A stretch of DNA of 64,000 bases from Lentinula raphanica. Its lineage: Eukaryota; Basidiomycota; Agaricomycetes; Agaricales; Omphalotaceae. A program made the translations under genes and the position numbers. The notes under the pieces are model-generated. The model worked only from the letters and a program-made list of their open reading frames with translations. It was not told the DNA's origin and did not search any database. Below are positions 21,597-33,938 of this stretch, one piece after another (the stretch's first letter is position 1; every line of letters begins with the position of its first letter). Location of the stretch: NCBI GenBank assembly GCA_027919835.1, contig JANVFP010000023.1:558001-622000 (forward strand). Reading direction: 5' to 3'.

Positions 21597-22299
21597 AAAA
21601 TCTGAACTAATCTCAAGCCTCATTCGAATAACTATCACTGTGGCATTGACGCTCTCGTGGAATATCAGAAGTTGGCGAGGCTTTCTGTGACTGAGAACGA
21701 GCGCGGTTTTGCCGCAAGCTAATAGAGGTGGGCATTCGAACTTCGAAGTGCAGAGCCAATGCCTGGAAGTCACTGGAATTGAGTGACGTTCTTGGGTTGG
21801 GTACACCACCATCTTGTGGGGATATCTAGGACCCGGATGGCATCTAGACAATTGCGCCCAGATATCGTACGTGATGCTAGAATATATCTCCAGGATGTCC
21901 AATTCCGCATCTGAGGCTTGACTTTTGAGACGTCAAATGATATCCAGCAGATATCTTCACAGATATTCTAGGTAGATCACATATTCTGAGAATATATAAT
22001 ATTCTCGAACCGCTGTCCTTTCTACGTTGCATAAACTTTCAAAACGGTTCGAGTTTTACCCAGCCTGTCCTCTGTAATTCGTACTTTGAGATCCATGATT
22101 TCATTACGATACGCACTACATACAGTGTTCTTTATACATCTACGAATAAAGAAGTTTAAATATGTGTACAAACTATCCTCTACACACAACATCATCATGT
22201 ACGGCTTTTATAAGCTTGGAAAAGAGTACAACAACATTGATTGTGCTCATTATTCCAGTTGCGCAGAATCAAGTTTGGACTGGGACAAGAGAGGAAGTT
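21597..22299. other. Convergent intergenic region, no gene
   Basis: 703 bp between the 3' ends of APC10 and the DDT/PHD gene. AT-rich in places, with repeated GATATC and a near-perfect 7-bp palindrome ATATTCT-G-AGAATAT at 21981-21995. No coding signal. Confidence 0.6.
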
Positions 22300-25200
22300 C
22301 TACAACGGGTGTGATTGTAACGATGAATCCCTGGAGAGTAACTGCGAAGAAAGAGCAGTAGGCTGACGAGGGCCCCATTGCTGTTGTGGTTGGTAATGAG
22401 TCGGTTGTTCGTGAGGATTGGAGTAAGTTGATGAATCAGAGACAGCGTTGAATCGCTCAGATCTATCGGAGGATGATTTCCATTGCTGTTGCTGCTGGTA
22501 GTACGCTGGCTGATCGTGAGGAAGATGTCGGGAAGACGACTCGGGTATGGTGGCACTGGAACGCTCAGCACTATGAGGCATGGACGTCGATGAAGGGTAT
22601 CCATGAGCATAAATGTTCGATACTCCATTCCAATTAGTATGCTGGGTGTATCGGTTTAATATTAAGACACCTCGGGATAGACAACTTGACTCACCCCATT
22701 CTGAACATCGTTTCCGTAGTGTTCATAGGAATGAGTTGATGGTAGCTGTCCATACGAAGCCGAGGAGTCTTGGCCGTTGCGGCTGAAGTTATGTTGCTGG
22801 GGCTGGTAATGTGAGAAAGATATCTGCTTTGAATTTTGTCCTGAACTGGAGACTTCCATTTGAACTGGGCCAGAGGAACGGATATCAGAAGTGCCATATC
22901 CTTTGTTGCCATTCGTCATGACATTGGAATAGCCATTACCCATATGGGTGCTCGACTCGAATCCCAGGCCTTGTCCGTAAGGAACATGGTTGTATGGAGA
23001 CGGTGCAGGAGGACGTAGCGCAGGATGCATGTTCATCATTTGTGGGTACTGCATTTGTACTCCGTTTTGGGCGCTACCACGAGCATTCGTCCGACATTTC
23101 CTGCAGATAAATTCGACCTTGTCCCAATCTCGTCGAGGACGACCTGCCTGTAAATCAAGCTGGTCGTGGCAAGGGATGTGTTGCCAACGTGAGCAGAATG
23201 CACAACTCATCAGCGGTACGCGCTCATCCTGAAGTATTGTTAGCAATGTAGTGGAATGGATCGCTGTTCATGAAGCTCACAAGATTCACCCCTCGACGAT
23301 TGCAGACTTCGCAATCAAGTTCCCAATCATCGCCTGCCGGCGTGCGAGAGACTCGGGGACCTCTTGCAGATCCATTGGTTGACCCATCTGGGAGATGTAG
23401 TAACAGTACATCGTTGGACATGGCAGATTGTGCGCCGCTCTTAGAGTGCACTCTGAGCAGATCATCAGCAAAATAAGCCGAAAAAGGCTTCTTGTGGCTT
23501 ACGATCTCTGTTTTGCCCTTTCCGCCGCCCTTTCCGCTTTTTGCTTCTCTTTCCTTTCTTTTTCTTCTGCCTCTTTGGCCTCTTTCTCTTCTTTGGCCTC
23601 TCTTTCCTTCCTTCTTTGCTCTCGCGCCGTCTCCCGTTTGACCCTTTCTTCCTCTTCCTTCCGTTGCCTTGCCTCTAAACGCTTCGCTCTGCTCATTTTC
23701 TCTTCCGCTTCTGCCTTCCTCTTCGCGGCAAGTCGAGCCTCCTCCTTCTCACTTTCCCTGATAGCGATACGTGATGAACGCTTACGCTGTGTGATGGCTT
23801 CTTCTTTTTGGCGTTTAACCTCGACTTCCTAGAGAGTTGTTAGTTACGCATCGAAGTAAAAGATGATTGGACATACTCTAAGTTCCTCCGTGATTATAGG
23901 CACGATATGATTCACAAGAACTTTGTACAGGGCCTTTTCAGAGTAATGCGTGGCGTTCATCCATCTTTCTGCTATATGTTCCCATTCTTGGAGGGTCACG
24001 GCGATCTACGATCCATGTTGAATGCATAATGCAGATATTGAAAAGATCACATCGAAAGACTTACAGTTTCCCACTCGACATATTCTTGGGGTATATCGGC
24101 AGGTTTCGAGGGGGACTCTTCCTTCGTTTGCAACTCCTCTGCGGGAACCTCTGCTTCCTTGCTTTCAATCTCCTTGCTTTCACTCTCCTTGCTTTCACTC
24201 TCCTCAGTGAGTTCCGTCAGTTCACTTATACTCGAAACACTTCTACGAAGACTCGGCGACCTCCGTTTCCCTGTGTCCTGATAATCGTCGTCGTCGTCAT
24301 CATTTTGCAGCCACTCGTCGGGTATAGCCTGCCACTCATCATCGGCAGCCCCTCTGAGCCTCGCACTGAGTCTTGTTCCAAGAGGACGTGCTGAAGTCGC
24401 ACTTCGAGTGGCACGCGCAGGCGAGGAGAGGACTTTCGAGGCTCCAGCGCCACGAGTCGATGATTTTGGACTATGCCCAGCTAGGAGAGCAGCTTGCCGG
24501 TTCAACTCTGCGAGCTCTTTGGCCTGAGCATCGAGCTTCAGATTTGCTTGGTCTTTGGCTGCGCGGCCGTGGCGCCCACTACTACCAGGAGTGTGTGGCA
24601 CCACCGCAGGTTTGGCAGTAGCCTGCAAACGAGGTCGTTTGCTTGGTGAGGACTTCGACGGTGCCTGTTTTGTGTCCACAGCCCGTTTGCGCTTCGCGGA
24701 TTGCTTTGGAGGAGGCCTAGGAGGCTTGGGCGGAACTCGTTGTATCCAGAGACGATCAGCTAAGAATAGACACAATCTCCAACTATATTCTGAGGGGTGA
24801 AAATACATACGCACCACCGATAAGCCAGTAAGCATTACGTTTAGCGTCGTAGCCGATGGGTTCAATTCGCTGCTCGACAGATCAGAAAATCAAAAAAGAC
24901 CCACAAAGCATGGACTCACCCATGAAGCCTGATCATCGTCGCTCTTCATTAATGTGCGGACCCGCATAGGACTTTGAAATTGCCACTCAGTTAAGAGATG
25001 AAGGGAATCCAGTTTCTCTAGCATAGGCAAAGCAAGCCAATCCTTTGATTCCATCTCCGAGACATCGTCGGGGAGGAGGTTTTTAGTCTTGGATGTCGAT
25101 GACTTCCCTCGAGATGCGGTAGGCATAGACAAGTCAGCTTCAGACTTGACATTGGCAGTATCATCCTTTTGGTAAGACGTTGACTGTTCTCGAGAGGAAA

Positions 25201-25775
25201 AATCGTCGGTGACCATTGCTTTGTCTGTTGTCTCATTCGTCTCTTCCTGAGCGGAATCAGGCTCTGGAGAAGCTGTTTCCCGGTAATCGTCTTCTTTGAT
25301 AGGCTCAGGACCTATCGGGTTCGCTGCGGGATTGCGTTTGTTGTACTGACGTCGCAGAGTCGTTTGCCAATTGTTCAAACTGAAACGCGGTCAGTACGCG
25401 TCAAATGCGTTATAGAGTTAGTCGGTTGCACATACTTGACTTTCCGGTCATACGATAGAGTATACAGCAGTCTGACCATGATACGCGGCAGTACAAGCGA
25501 ACTTCCCAAATACAAGTCGTCTTCCACATCCTGGAGATGACGCCAGTTAAGCTAGGATGCGGATTGAGCAGAGGGCTACGTACTTTCAACGAGACATCAT
25601 CCATATTAAACAAGGGCGAGAACGTATAAAAGAATTGACTGAATGCGGCCCATTTCCATTGCTTCCTGAGAATGATGAGGTTTTCTGGGAGAGATTGAGA
25701 AAAGGTGGCAGACGACGTTGATGCTTCTGGAGCAGGATCAGCAGCGACAGTGCGGGTAGAAGTGCGGCGCGGCAT
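22300..25775 (-). CDS. DDT/WHIM-type and PHD-finger chromatin protein
   Basis: Predicted nuclear chromatin factor of the kind that partners ISWI remodellers (RSF1/CECR2-like layout). The N-terminus has a DDT-like helix segment (WKWAAFSQFFYTFSPLFNMD), an acidic/serine linker, then LPMLEKLDSLHLLTEWQF, and RIEPIGYDAKRNAYWLIG with RLWIQR, the WHIM/WSD signature. A long basic, SP-rich disordered region follows, then EYVEWETIAVTLQEWEHIAE. A Lys/Glu-rich coiled coil at about 23500-23850 precedes a PHD finger (CEVC, CAFC, WQHIPCH, CRKC: full C4HC3 set). The Gln/Ser/Tyr-rich tail reaches QSHPL. The last intron uses donor GTGAGT at about 22698, so the exon continues HTNWNGVSN. It is not clearly a named yeast protein. 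Confidence 0.85.
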
Positions 25776-26105
25776 TGAAGAAGAGAACTATGCTTGCTTC
25801 CGACTTATCAATCGTTGACCAGCGTGATTTGCCCAGAAGTCCAATGATAAATAGTTGTATGCTGGGCACACTGCCGATGAGGACGACTTAGAATCGAGCG
25901 CTATGTAAAAGCAGCACAGAGAGAGAGAAACTCGAGAAGATTGCTGCTGGAGCTTGAAGAGAAGGAAGAGCTCAAGGTTTGTCCGGTTGAGGATGGTATA
26001 AGCGTCGAATAAACAAACAACTAAAAAGCAATTTCGCGATTCTCGGTTTTGGATGACTAATCAGTACAGCATCAGATAAGCGCCCAACAACTTCAAGTTC
26101 ATTGT
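25776..26105. other. Intergenic region, no gene
   Basis: 330 bp upstream of the DDT/PHD gene and downstream of the hydrolase. Contains GAGAGAGAGAAA around 25919. Nothing else seen. Confidence 0.55.
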
Positions 26106-27192
26106 TCAAACTCCCAGTACAACTCCTTCCAAAAATACTGCTAATTCTTTCAACATCTCTGGTGTAACTGTGTGTCCAGTGTCAGGCTGAACAACAACTT
26201 TCTTGTATCCATTCGGTCCAACTTTGAGGCCCTCAACAAAGCTTTCACTAGCGAACCATGGAACCAAGGGATCAGCCGCTCCGGATAGAACCAAAATCTT
26301 TTTGCCAAAGAACGGGTTCGATACGTCTTCCACCAAGTAAGGTGTCGCTGGAGGCGCTTCCTTCTTGATCAAGGTCAAGACACTTTCAGGAAAGTACTTG
26401 GACGCCGAGTCAAGCGAAATTCCGAATTGCTCAGCCCGTTTCGATATCAACGTCAGGTAATCCGGACATCCAATGATTGGAATTCCAACCTGGATTCTGG
26501 GATCTACAAAGGGGGATAATCGGTTATGCTAGGCCATTGACTGAGAAATTGTGATTACCTCTGGCAAGTGTTGTCCATGTCGAATGTCCTCCCAAGCTGA
26601 TTCCTGCTAATCCCCATCCAGATATTTTTCGCTCGGATTCTGGATACAGATAGGCCGGAAGGTAATCAACGAGGAAGGAAACATCTCTCGAAGACCCGTC
26701 TGACGAAGTTGTGATTCAGTATCCAGAGAAATCCACTGCTGCGTTTGCACAAACCTTGTATGGCAAACATGTCAATTCTGCAGGCTCTAGATCAGTATAC
26801 TGTCCGACCAACTCGCGTAGTGTGTTCTGCACTTACCCGTGACGAATATTCGTCTTCGATTCATCCTCGTCCCAACCTAGATTTGCCTTGTTCTCAATCA
26901 ATCGTCCACCGTGGTTACGATGATCCTGCTCATCGTGAGTGGTCATTGTAGGACCTATAGACTGAATAATACATACGAAAGAAACGACAACCAAATCTTG
27001 TTTGAGCTCTGCGTAACCAGCAAGGTTATCGTAGACGATCTTGATAGCATTTTCGATATCATCTGCCTTTCCCATACGTCCATGGAGAAAGAATAAAATG
27101 AAAACAGGTTTGCTGGTGTTCTGTTTTACGCTAGAAAAAACTCGGACGGGAAGTCCGCCGATGTTAAGTATCTCTTTGTTGACGGACGACAT
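26106..27192 (-). CDS. Alpha/beta hydrolase (putative serine hydrolase)
   Basis: Predicted soluble alpha/beta hydrolase of about 310 aa; substrate unknown. Spliced protein starts MSSVNKEILNIGGLPVRVFS, with FLHGRMG (oxyanion region), DHRNHGGR, the nucleophile elbow GISLGGHS, the acid in LSGAADPLVPWF and the His in DTGHTVTPEM. Four GT-AG introns join KTNIRHG to IDMFAIQ to DGSSRDVSFLV. The ATG at 27192 is preferred over an in-frame one at 27288 because the upstream residues are not conserved-looking. There is no signal peptide. Could act as an esterase or peptidase; I cannot say which. Confidence 0.85.
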
Positions 27193-27526
27193 AGCTGTAG
27201 TACTAAGCAGTTCAGAGTAAAGATGTGGACCAGCTGAACCCCATGGCCGCAGTGAGTCCTGAGATAGTACCACTCCTATTATAGCCAAATGATAAATCCG
27301 GGCGCACTAAAGACTTTAGATATTTTGAGAAACGGATTCAACATTACATGCAAGAGGAAATATACTAAGTATACGGCGTAAATAGAATATACTTTCCTCT
27401 AGATTCTATCCGAGTCGTTTTCTGCATTGAGCGAGTCCCCTAGGCAGGAAGGGAACTTGGCTTTGCGCTCACTTGACGTTTGGAGCGGCTGAGTGAGTGT
27501 GCGAGTGAGTGAGAAAGAACCGGTGT
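27193..27526. other. Intergenic region, no gene
   Basis: 334 bp between the hydrolase start and the 3' end of the uS10m gene. Contains a GTGAGTGAG repeat near 27491-27510. No coding signal. Confidence 0.55.
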
Positions 27527-28771
27527 TTAGGGTGACTTCTTCCCGGGCACAGACTTGGGCTTGATTTCTTTGACATTACTCTTGTCCTGTTTAATGACTG
27601 CTGAGCTATTGGAAGGGGTTCCTTGCGCGGTTGAAGGTTTTCCAGACGTGCCCGTTCCTGCATCAGCAGAACTTCGTGCCTCCTTCGAGGACCTCAGTTC
27701 CTCCTTCAGGATCTTTTCACCCAGGGCCTGGATAGCCTGCTTCCTATTCGCATCTGAATCACCTTCCTGCCGAACTTCGAGCAATTTCGCATCCGCCGAA
27801 GACACTCCATCCCGTACAGGAACTTTGAAAGCCTCTTTCACGCGCGCCAGACGTGTTTTGCCTATCCCTATGGGAAGTCTTTCCCATTTGGTGACCCTGA
27901 TACCAACACCGCCCATGGAATGTTTCTCGAGGTATTTGACCCATCGGTCGATAACCTCTGGGTCAGCGTCCCAAGCTTTTATCATTCTCTTGTGTGTCTT
28001 CCTCTCAAAGTTCTCCTGGCTTTTCTTGTATGCAAACGGTGCACGGATGACTGTCCACAACGAACGTTCGGTAGGGAGCATGATGACTTTGGAGATTGGT
28101 ATGGCTAAGGAGCTGGCGGCATGGGAGGCGAAATGGGTGAAGAGGGCTAGGAGTTTAGGATGGTGAGAGTAGAATGTTATGCTTCCTGCGGGGATTGAAT
28201 GTGTTCGAGGATGCAGGAAGGGTAGGTGGATGGAACGACCGTGTACCAGGGCAGAGGCATAGGCTTCTTCTGTCGGATTCGGGCCAAGGTCGGATATGGA
28301 ATTGATTTTTACTGGGAGTTGGCGAGGGTCAAGGCCGGAAGGTAGTGGAGAGATTGGAGGAAGTTCTTGTTGAAACCTAGGTAGGGCGAGGTTAGGAGTG
28401 TATGCAATCGACGGATTCAAGGAACGCACTCGAAGAGATCGTCTCCTGACTCTGCTAACCTGCGCAGTGAGAGTAAGTATGGTAGGAGAAACTGCCGTCA
28501 ATTTACGCACTCTGGAGGTTGTGTCATGGAGTCCTTCTGCAAGAAAAGAGCAGGGTCAAAGCCACCTTGGGTATCACTAACAGGAGCATACATCAACTGA
28601 CGTTGATGAGATAACGAAGTTAAGATGAACGCACTCTTTGTCTATCAGTTCCTGTATAGAAGCCAAATCGAAACCCTCTTCTATGCTTTGTGAATTTCCA
28701 GTCGACTTTCTAGGGAAAAGCTTTGAGGTGCTGCTGTGTATATAGGCAGCCCGTAAACGACTATAGAGCAT
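27527..28771 (-). CDS. RSM10: Mitochondrial ribosomal protein uS10m
   Basis: Small-subunit mitoribosomal protein. The core S10 fold is clear: HLPFLHPRTHSIPAGSITFY, FASHAASSLAIPISKVIMLP, TERSLWTVIRAPFAYKKSQE, and KTHKRMIKAWDADPEVIDRW. A long charged C-terminal extension ends VPGKKSP. For the 5' end I propose exon 1 from ATG 28771 (MLYSRLRAAYIHSSTSKLFP, Arg/Ser-rich, like a mitochondrial targeting peptide) with donor GTATGC. Two small exons of 26 and 30 nt (KDSMTQPPE, LAESGDDLFE) then join FQQELPPISP in frame. The 5' exons are inferred; the region below 28390 is secure. An alternative start is the internal ATG in KDSMTQ. Confidence 0.85.
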
Positions 28772-29072
28772 TTCAGATTATTTCCGGCTTCAATCACGAA
28801 AGCCTTGGACATACGGAAGGCCAGCGCGTCTCGGTAGACCTTTTGAAGGTAGCGATGCCAATTGTTGCAAACACCTGCAGCTCTGAGCTGAAGCTCTGTA
28901 CATTTTTCGTGCAATGTCAGAAACAGCCAACCGCCCACCGCGCGTTTTCGGGACTGAGGAACGTCGAAGAGTAGGGAACTGTCCGGGAAGTACTGTAGGA
29001 GACTGTAGGGAAGAGAGACCTAGAGAGACAGAGAGAGACAGAGAGAAATTTGTCACGTTCCGTCACACGCTC
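28772..29072. promoter_or_regulatory. Divergent promoter region of uS10m and TatD genes
   Basis: 301 bp between the proposed start codons. Contains a GA-rich tract with GAGAGACAGAGAGAGACAGA at about 29013-29047 on the TatD side. No other motif recognised. Confidence 0.5.
29013..29047. repeat. GA-rich short tandem repeat
   Basis: Imperfect (GAGAGACA)n run of about 35 bp just upstream of the TatD start. Polypurine tracts are common in fungal 5' flanks. Confidence 0.7.
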
Positions 29073-30393
29073 ATGCTTCTTTCCCGATTTTTATGTCCAC
29101 ATAGAAATCTTCTTCCTAATACCAGAACTCTTCTCTTCTCCTCCAACTATAGCTCCTCGTCGCGAAAAATGGGCAAGAACAAAGCAAAAGGTCCTCTTTC
29201 CGAATCTTTCCTCCAACTTCCAACACACGCGTCCACCGCCCAGATCGTCGATACACATACACATCTGGCTTCTACTTTCGAAATGTACAGATCCAAATAT
29301 CACAAAGATCCGAAGTATGAGACTGTATTCGATTTTGTGAAAGGGGTGTATGCCGGAAAACGCGTAGAGGCAGTGATAGATGTTTGGTGTGAGGCACCTG
29401 TGAGGAAACTGTGGAAAGAGTTCGCAGATTCTGCATTGCATGAAGAGGATAGAAAGAGTAAATGGGGAGGTGTTGAGTATTGGTTTGTGATGGGTCAGTC
29501 ATCGATACTCGAAGACTACCAGCCGATCTATCATTGATGGACTTTATATTTATTCAGGTGTGCATCCGTAGGCCTTCATCTACATTTTCCAGAACGCCCA
29601 GGCATATCTTTTTATCATTCAGACACGAAGCCAAGCTCTACAACGATGAGATAGAGGCCGACATGTGTGTCTTGCCAGCTTCACATCGTGTGCACGCCTG
29701 ATATTTGTACGCAGCCTAGAAGCGATGAAGCATCCCAGATGTGTTGGTTGGGGTGAAATGGGCCTTGATTATCACTATGATAATTCGCCACGAGACGTTC
29801 AACAAGAAGTATTCTCTCGGCAGCTGAAACACGCTGTGAGACTCAACAAACCGTTAACAATACACACCCGAGAGGCAGACGCGGATACAGAACGCATACT
29901 GAAGGAGATCGTTCCCAAAGACCATCCTGTAAGTTCAAACGCGACATTATCAGACTTACTTAACAAAGGCTTTTCATAGATACACGTACACTGCTTCACT
30001 GACTCTCCAGAATTCGGAGAACGACTATTGGACCACTTTCCTAATCTTTGCATTGGTGTAACTGGTGTAGTGACCTTCGCCACTAATCTCGATACGCCTG
30101 GCATCGTTCGTCGCATGGACACATCCTCTACGTCACCTCTGCGTATTCTTCTGGAGACAGACGCACCATATATGGTCCCGGCCAACATATACGACTCACT
30201 ACAGAAGTTGCCTAACGCCAATGAACTCAAAGGAAGGAGACTCCCGCTCTCTCACAGCGCGATGATTCCTTGGACCGCAGATTTCGTGTCTGGTATCCTA
30301 AATGAGCAAAGGACAGGGGATGATAGTAAACTAGACTCTGACTGGGTGCTCAAGGTTGCACGCGAGAATGCACGAAAAGTGTATGGCGTGTAA
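29073..30393 (+). CDS. TatD family metal-dependent deoxyribonuclease
   Basis: TatD-type nuclease (3'-5' exonuclease/DNA repair and apoptosis roles in the family). Metal-binding residues are all visible: VDTHTHL, GWGEMGLDYHYD, TIHTREAD, HVHCFTDS and LLETDAPYM. The C-terminus is WVLKVARENARKVYGV. Four or so exons; the intron before IHVHCF is GT-AG. Two starts are possible: ATG 29073 gives MLLSRFLCPHRNLLPNTRTL, a basic leader fit for mitochondria, and ATG 29169 gives MGKNKAKGPLSESF, a cytosolic/nuclear form. I list the longer form. Confidence 0.92.
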
Positions 30394-30493
30394 AAACGAC
30401 CCTCGTTGAACGACCTGATATTCGAAAGTACTATCGACAGTCATCCATAAATTATTGTCCATAGATCTATTACACACACACCGTTGTTGTATA

Positions 30494-33400
30494 CTACTGA
30501 TTTCCACCACCTGGTGTGATTTTAGCAAGGGTCGTGTCCACTACCTTCTTGACTCGCGACGTTGCAAGATAAATCGTCAACACGCTCGCATCTCCTACTA
30601 AGACTCCTACTACCCCTAACATCCATCTTGGTGCGAATACTTTCCAGACCATCAAATGGCGGCGCAGAATAGCAGCCGAAAGGGAGGTCGTTAGCAAGAT
30701 AGCGAGGAAGTACATGCTCAAGTAGAGACAACATAGTAAGGTTGATAGCTGAATCTGGTCATCGCTTGAGACTGTAGAAGAAGCTTTTGGTGTATCAGTT
30801 TTTCTTGACTTCTCGTCTCGTCGTGGCGATAAAGGTGAGAGTCGAGGCGCTTTAAGCCAAATACCAGCAAGGCCGGCACCAACAGTAGTAACCCACAACG
30901 GCCCAAAGGAATTCAGTATTGCCGTGGCCGGAGACCAAGGATATGTCACAGTAGAAGAAAGCAGAAACGCCGATTTCCACTGTATGGAGGAGATTGTGGA
31001 CTGATGACCTGTACGGAAAAACGAATGCAGCCCTAGCAATACCAGAGGAAATATCTCCGACAGGTCAAGTTTAGGATATTCGTCCTGTAGCTGATTTGTA
31101 TCCCCAAGTGTATCTTCTCTGCTCTGAAGTAGCTCTGAAAGTTTATTCGAGACGAAAGCGTCTTCTACTACCTTGACATCCCTTACTCCGTCAAGAAGTT
31201 CGATATACGACAACAGTGCCATTGCTGAAATGCCTAGAACAACCTGTCCTGTCGGTTGTGTTGATGCCCATACAATGGAAAACGGAATAGTCCAAAACAC
31301 CAGGTAGGGTGCGCCGTACGCGTTAGCGAAACCTAGAATAGTAATTTGACGTTTTGGCAGAACCTGAGATGCTTCCTGAGCACGAACAGAGATGCACAAG
31401 GGATAGTTCCACCACAAAGCACCGCCAACGGCGATGGGCCAACCAATAGCCGCCCAAGCTAACAAAGTCCTACAAGACCTCAGGATAAAGCCCCATTCAC
31501 TCTCTTCTACCAACCCCGCTGTTTCCACATATTCGATCAACCAATACCCAGTACCGCATAGCAGGCTGGGGGTCATCACCCAAGTGAACCACAAGCTGGC
31601 AAGCCCTTGATCGGATTTCGATTGTCTGAGGAAGAAACGGAGGATCCATGGGAGCACTAGTGCAACAATTGGCGCTGTGAAGAGAGTAAACAGGGGCGCC
31701 GAGGATGATGATGCGGAAGGGGGAACAACTGCCGACGTATATTCGTTTTCGGAGGTAGAAGAAGCAGAGGAATAAAAAGTGACATGACAGTATGGATGTT
31801 GTTCTTCCCGACATACAGTACTCTCAGCCATAAGCCTGACACACAGCGCTGTCAACCCTGCAAAACCTAGTATACGTCGGCGGAGGCGAGCAGTGGGAGC
31901 TCGGAAGCCAGTAAGGATGTGGGGTACGATCGAAGAAGAGAGAAGGAACGTCACGACGTGATCTTCCCAGAATGTGAAAGAGTTTGAGAAGAATGACAGA
32001 ATATGCAAGACAAATGGAAGGACGTCGAGCGTTTTTGACGCCGAGACCGTGGACAGCGCTGCGACAATAGAACGGTTTTTGGGAGTTGAATGGATGAAAA
32101 CCATGATACACGAGGTGAACGGTGCCATGAAAATAATACAATCGAGGGAATCTACTCCCTTTCCTTGAATTTCAAGTGAGAATGATGCAAGAAAACCGAG
32201 TGTAGCACCTGCGGCCAAACCACGGACAGCTTGCCACAAGCGAAAGGTCAACCAGTCTTCCCAATTTGCGGTATGACTAAGACTATGAGGGCCTGCAGTG
32301 GAGGGCGAAGACACACGAAGAATCCCAGTGTAGAGAGCATGAGTCGTGAGCAGGGATGTTGAAAATAAGACCAAGGCAAGTACCATCGAGAAAGGATTGA
32401 ACTGTGCCCACATGGAACGACAGGACGACAGAGCTAAACGCGTGAAGTCCCACAGCTTTATGTTATGGTCTGGTTTCGGGCTATGTGCGCGAGAATTGGG
32501 GTTGCTGGCATGAGACCAGGAAGTTTCTAGTGCCTCCCATGCATCGTCTAGTTCAGCACCTGAGCTAGAAGTATGGTATGTATCGAGATAGCTGTGGATT
32601 TGCAAGGCATTTAACTGTAAAGCACGCGACAGAAGTGTTTCAGTTGGAGTTTCTTTGGAAGCTTTGCTCCAAGTCCATGAATGAGGCACGATTGGATCAG
32701 AGCCACCGTCAGCTTGCCTCCAGAACAGCTCGGGTATCACGGTCCCAAGATTGTTGAAAGGAATGGGCATACCGAGCAAAAGAGAGAGAGTCGGGACCAG
32801 ATCGATTTGTTGTATGTGACGGTATGGAGCGTGAGCATTGGGAAAGATAGCGTGAGGTACTAATGGGGAAGGAACCTCTCCTATATGATCGTCGAAAAGT
32901 GGTACGCCTTTACTGTAAATCCAAACACCGGCACTCGTCTCAAGTTCACCATCCCCTCCATGGTCTCCGGCACGATCCATGCCGTGGTCTCCTAGGACTA
33001 CCAAGAGAGTATCATCGGATAAAAGGTCAACGACACGACTAAGCGTAGCATTCATCTGTTGCAATTTGGAATGCATAGATGGATGGGATGGGCCGACGCG
33101 ATGGCCAACATGGTCAACGCCGAGAAAGTGACCTATGATGAGGTCCGGGGTGTCGTCTGATTCGAGTAAGGGAAATAAATGCGTAATGACCCCATTGTCG
33201 ACGGTATGCAGATCCTCGACGTTGAAAGAGTCGTACGGCCACGTCATATTCGTATTAAATGCGTGAGGAAAGACTGTCATCCAGGTATCGTCGCCCATGA
33301 ATGCGACCTGCAACAGCTGAGCTACAGTAGAAGTGTGATATACCAGTCACTGACCTGCCCGCCTTTCATTCCAACCTGGCCAACAACAGAGTCTTCTTCG

Positions 33401-33849
33401 ATTTCGCTGCCGCCGAAATTACTTCCTAGATCCACAAAAGTTGGCAGAGACCCTGTAGTCAGTCCTTTGATTCTCTGAAGTGTGGTCGTTGGTGGATCAG
33501 GATACGAGTTGAAGATGAAGGAGTTCCTTGGTTGTGCATTGGTGATGAGAGAAGGAAGGGTTAAGATCGAATGATGGTAAACGGAGTGTTCCGAGCTGTT
33601 TGAGAGAGGTATAAATGGAGCAGGAGCAATGAAGTCGAATCTCAGAGAATCGATTATAAGGACGACTGCTTTCTTATGAGTAGCTGGAAGAGTGCAGGAA
33701 GCGTCTGTGCAGGACGTAACATTGGTAAGGGCGAGCCGTGTCAAGAGGAATCCACTCTTGAAGAGATAGATGCCAGCAAAATGGACGAAGGAGATCCAGA
33801 AAAGAAGGAAAAGACCAGGTGAGAAGAACCTGGAAGAGGAGGAAGCCAT
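30494..33849 (-). CDS. GPI13: GPI ethanolamine phosphate transferase 3 (GPI13/PIG-O)
   Basis: ER membrane enzyme adding ethanolamine phosphate to the third mannose of the GPI precursor, the group later linked to protein. About 1,105 aa from two exons with a small intron at about 33320-33355; acceptor CTCAG joins KGGQ to LLQVAFMGDDTW. An N-terminal signal-anchor is followed by the phosphodiesterase domain: VVLIIDSLRFDF, TTGSLPTFVDLGSNFGG with the Thr nucleophile, IIGHFLGVDHVGHR, and LGDHGM with GDHGG metal ligands. The C-terminal half is a long run of hydrophobic membrane segments. Catalytic residues look complete. Confidence 0.95.
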
Positions 33850-33938
33850 GGTACTTAGTAAAAATCACGCTCCGCGAAAAACGCGTTTTGTCACGTTTCT
33901 GTCACGCGTTTGGTTTCTTACTTTGACCGCCATCATCC
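33850..33938. promoter_or_regulatory. 89-bp GPI13/FEN1 bidirectional promoter with two MCB boxes
   Basis: Contains ACGCGT twice, at 33881-33886 and 33904-33909. This is the MluI cell-cycle box bound by MBF (Mbp1/Swi6-type) in fungi, which drives G1/S genes. FEN1/RAD27 is a replication gene, so the fit is functional. Two palindromic hexamers in 89 bp are unlikely by chance. Confidence 0.75.

Noticed and set aside
21981..21995. Palindrome ATATTCT-G-AGAATAT as a heat-shock element
   Set aside because: Spacing between TTC and GAA is three bases, not two, and it lies in a convergent 3' region.
27555..28166. 203-codon plus-strand frame
   Set aside because: Antisense to the uS10m gene, no domain, and the minus strand has a clear family match.
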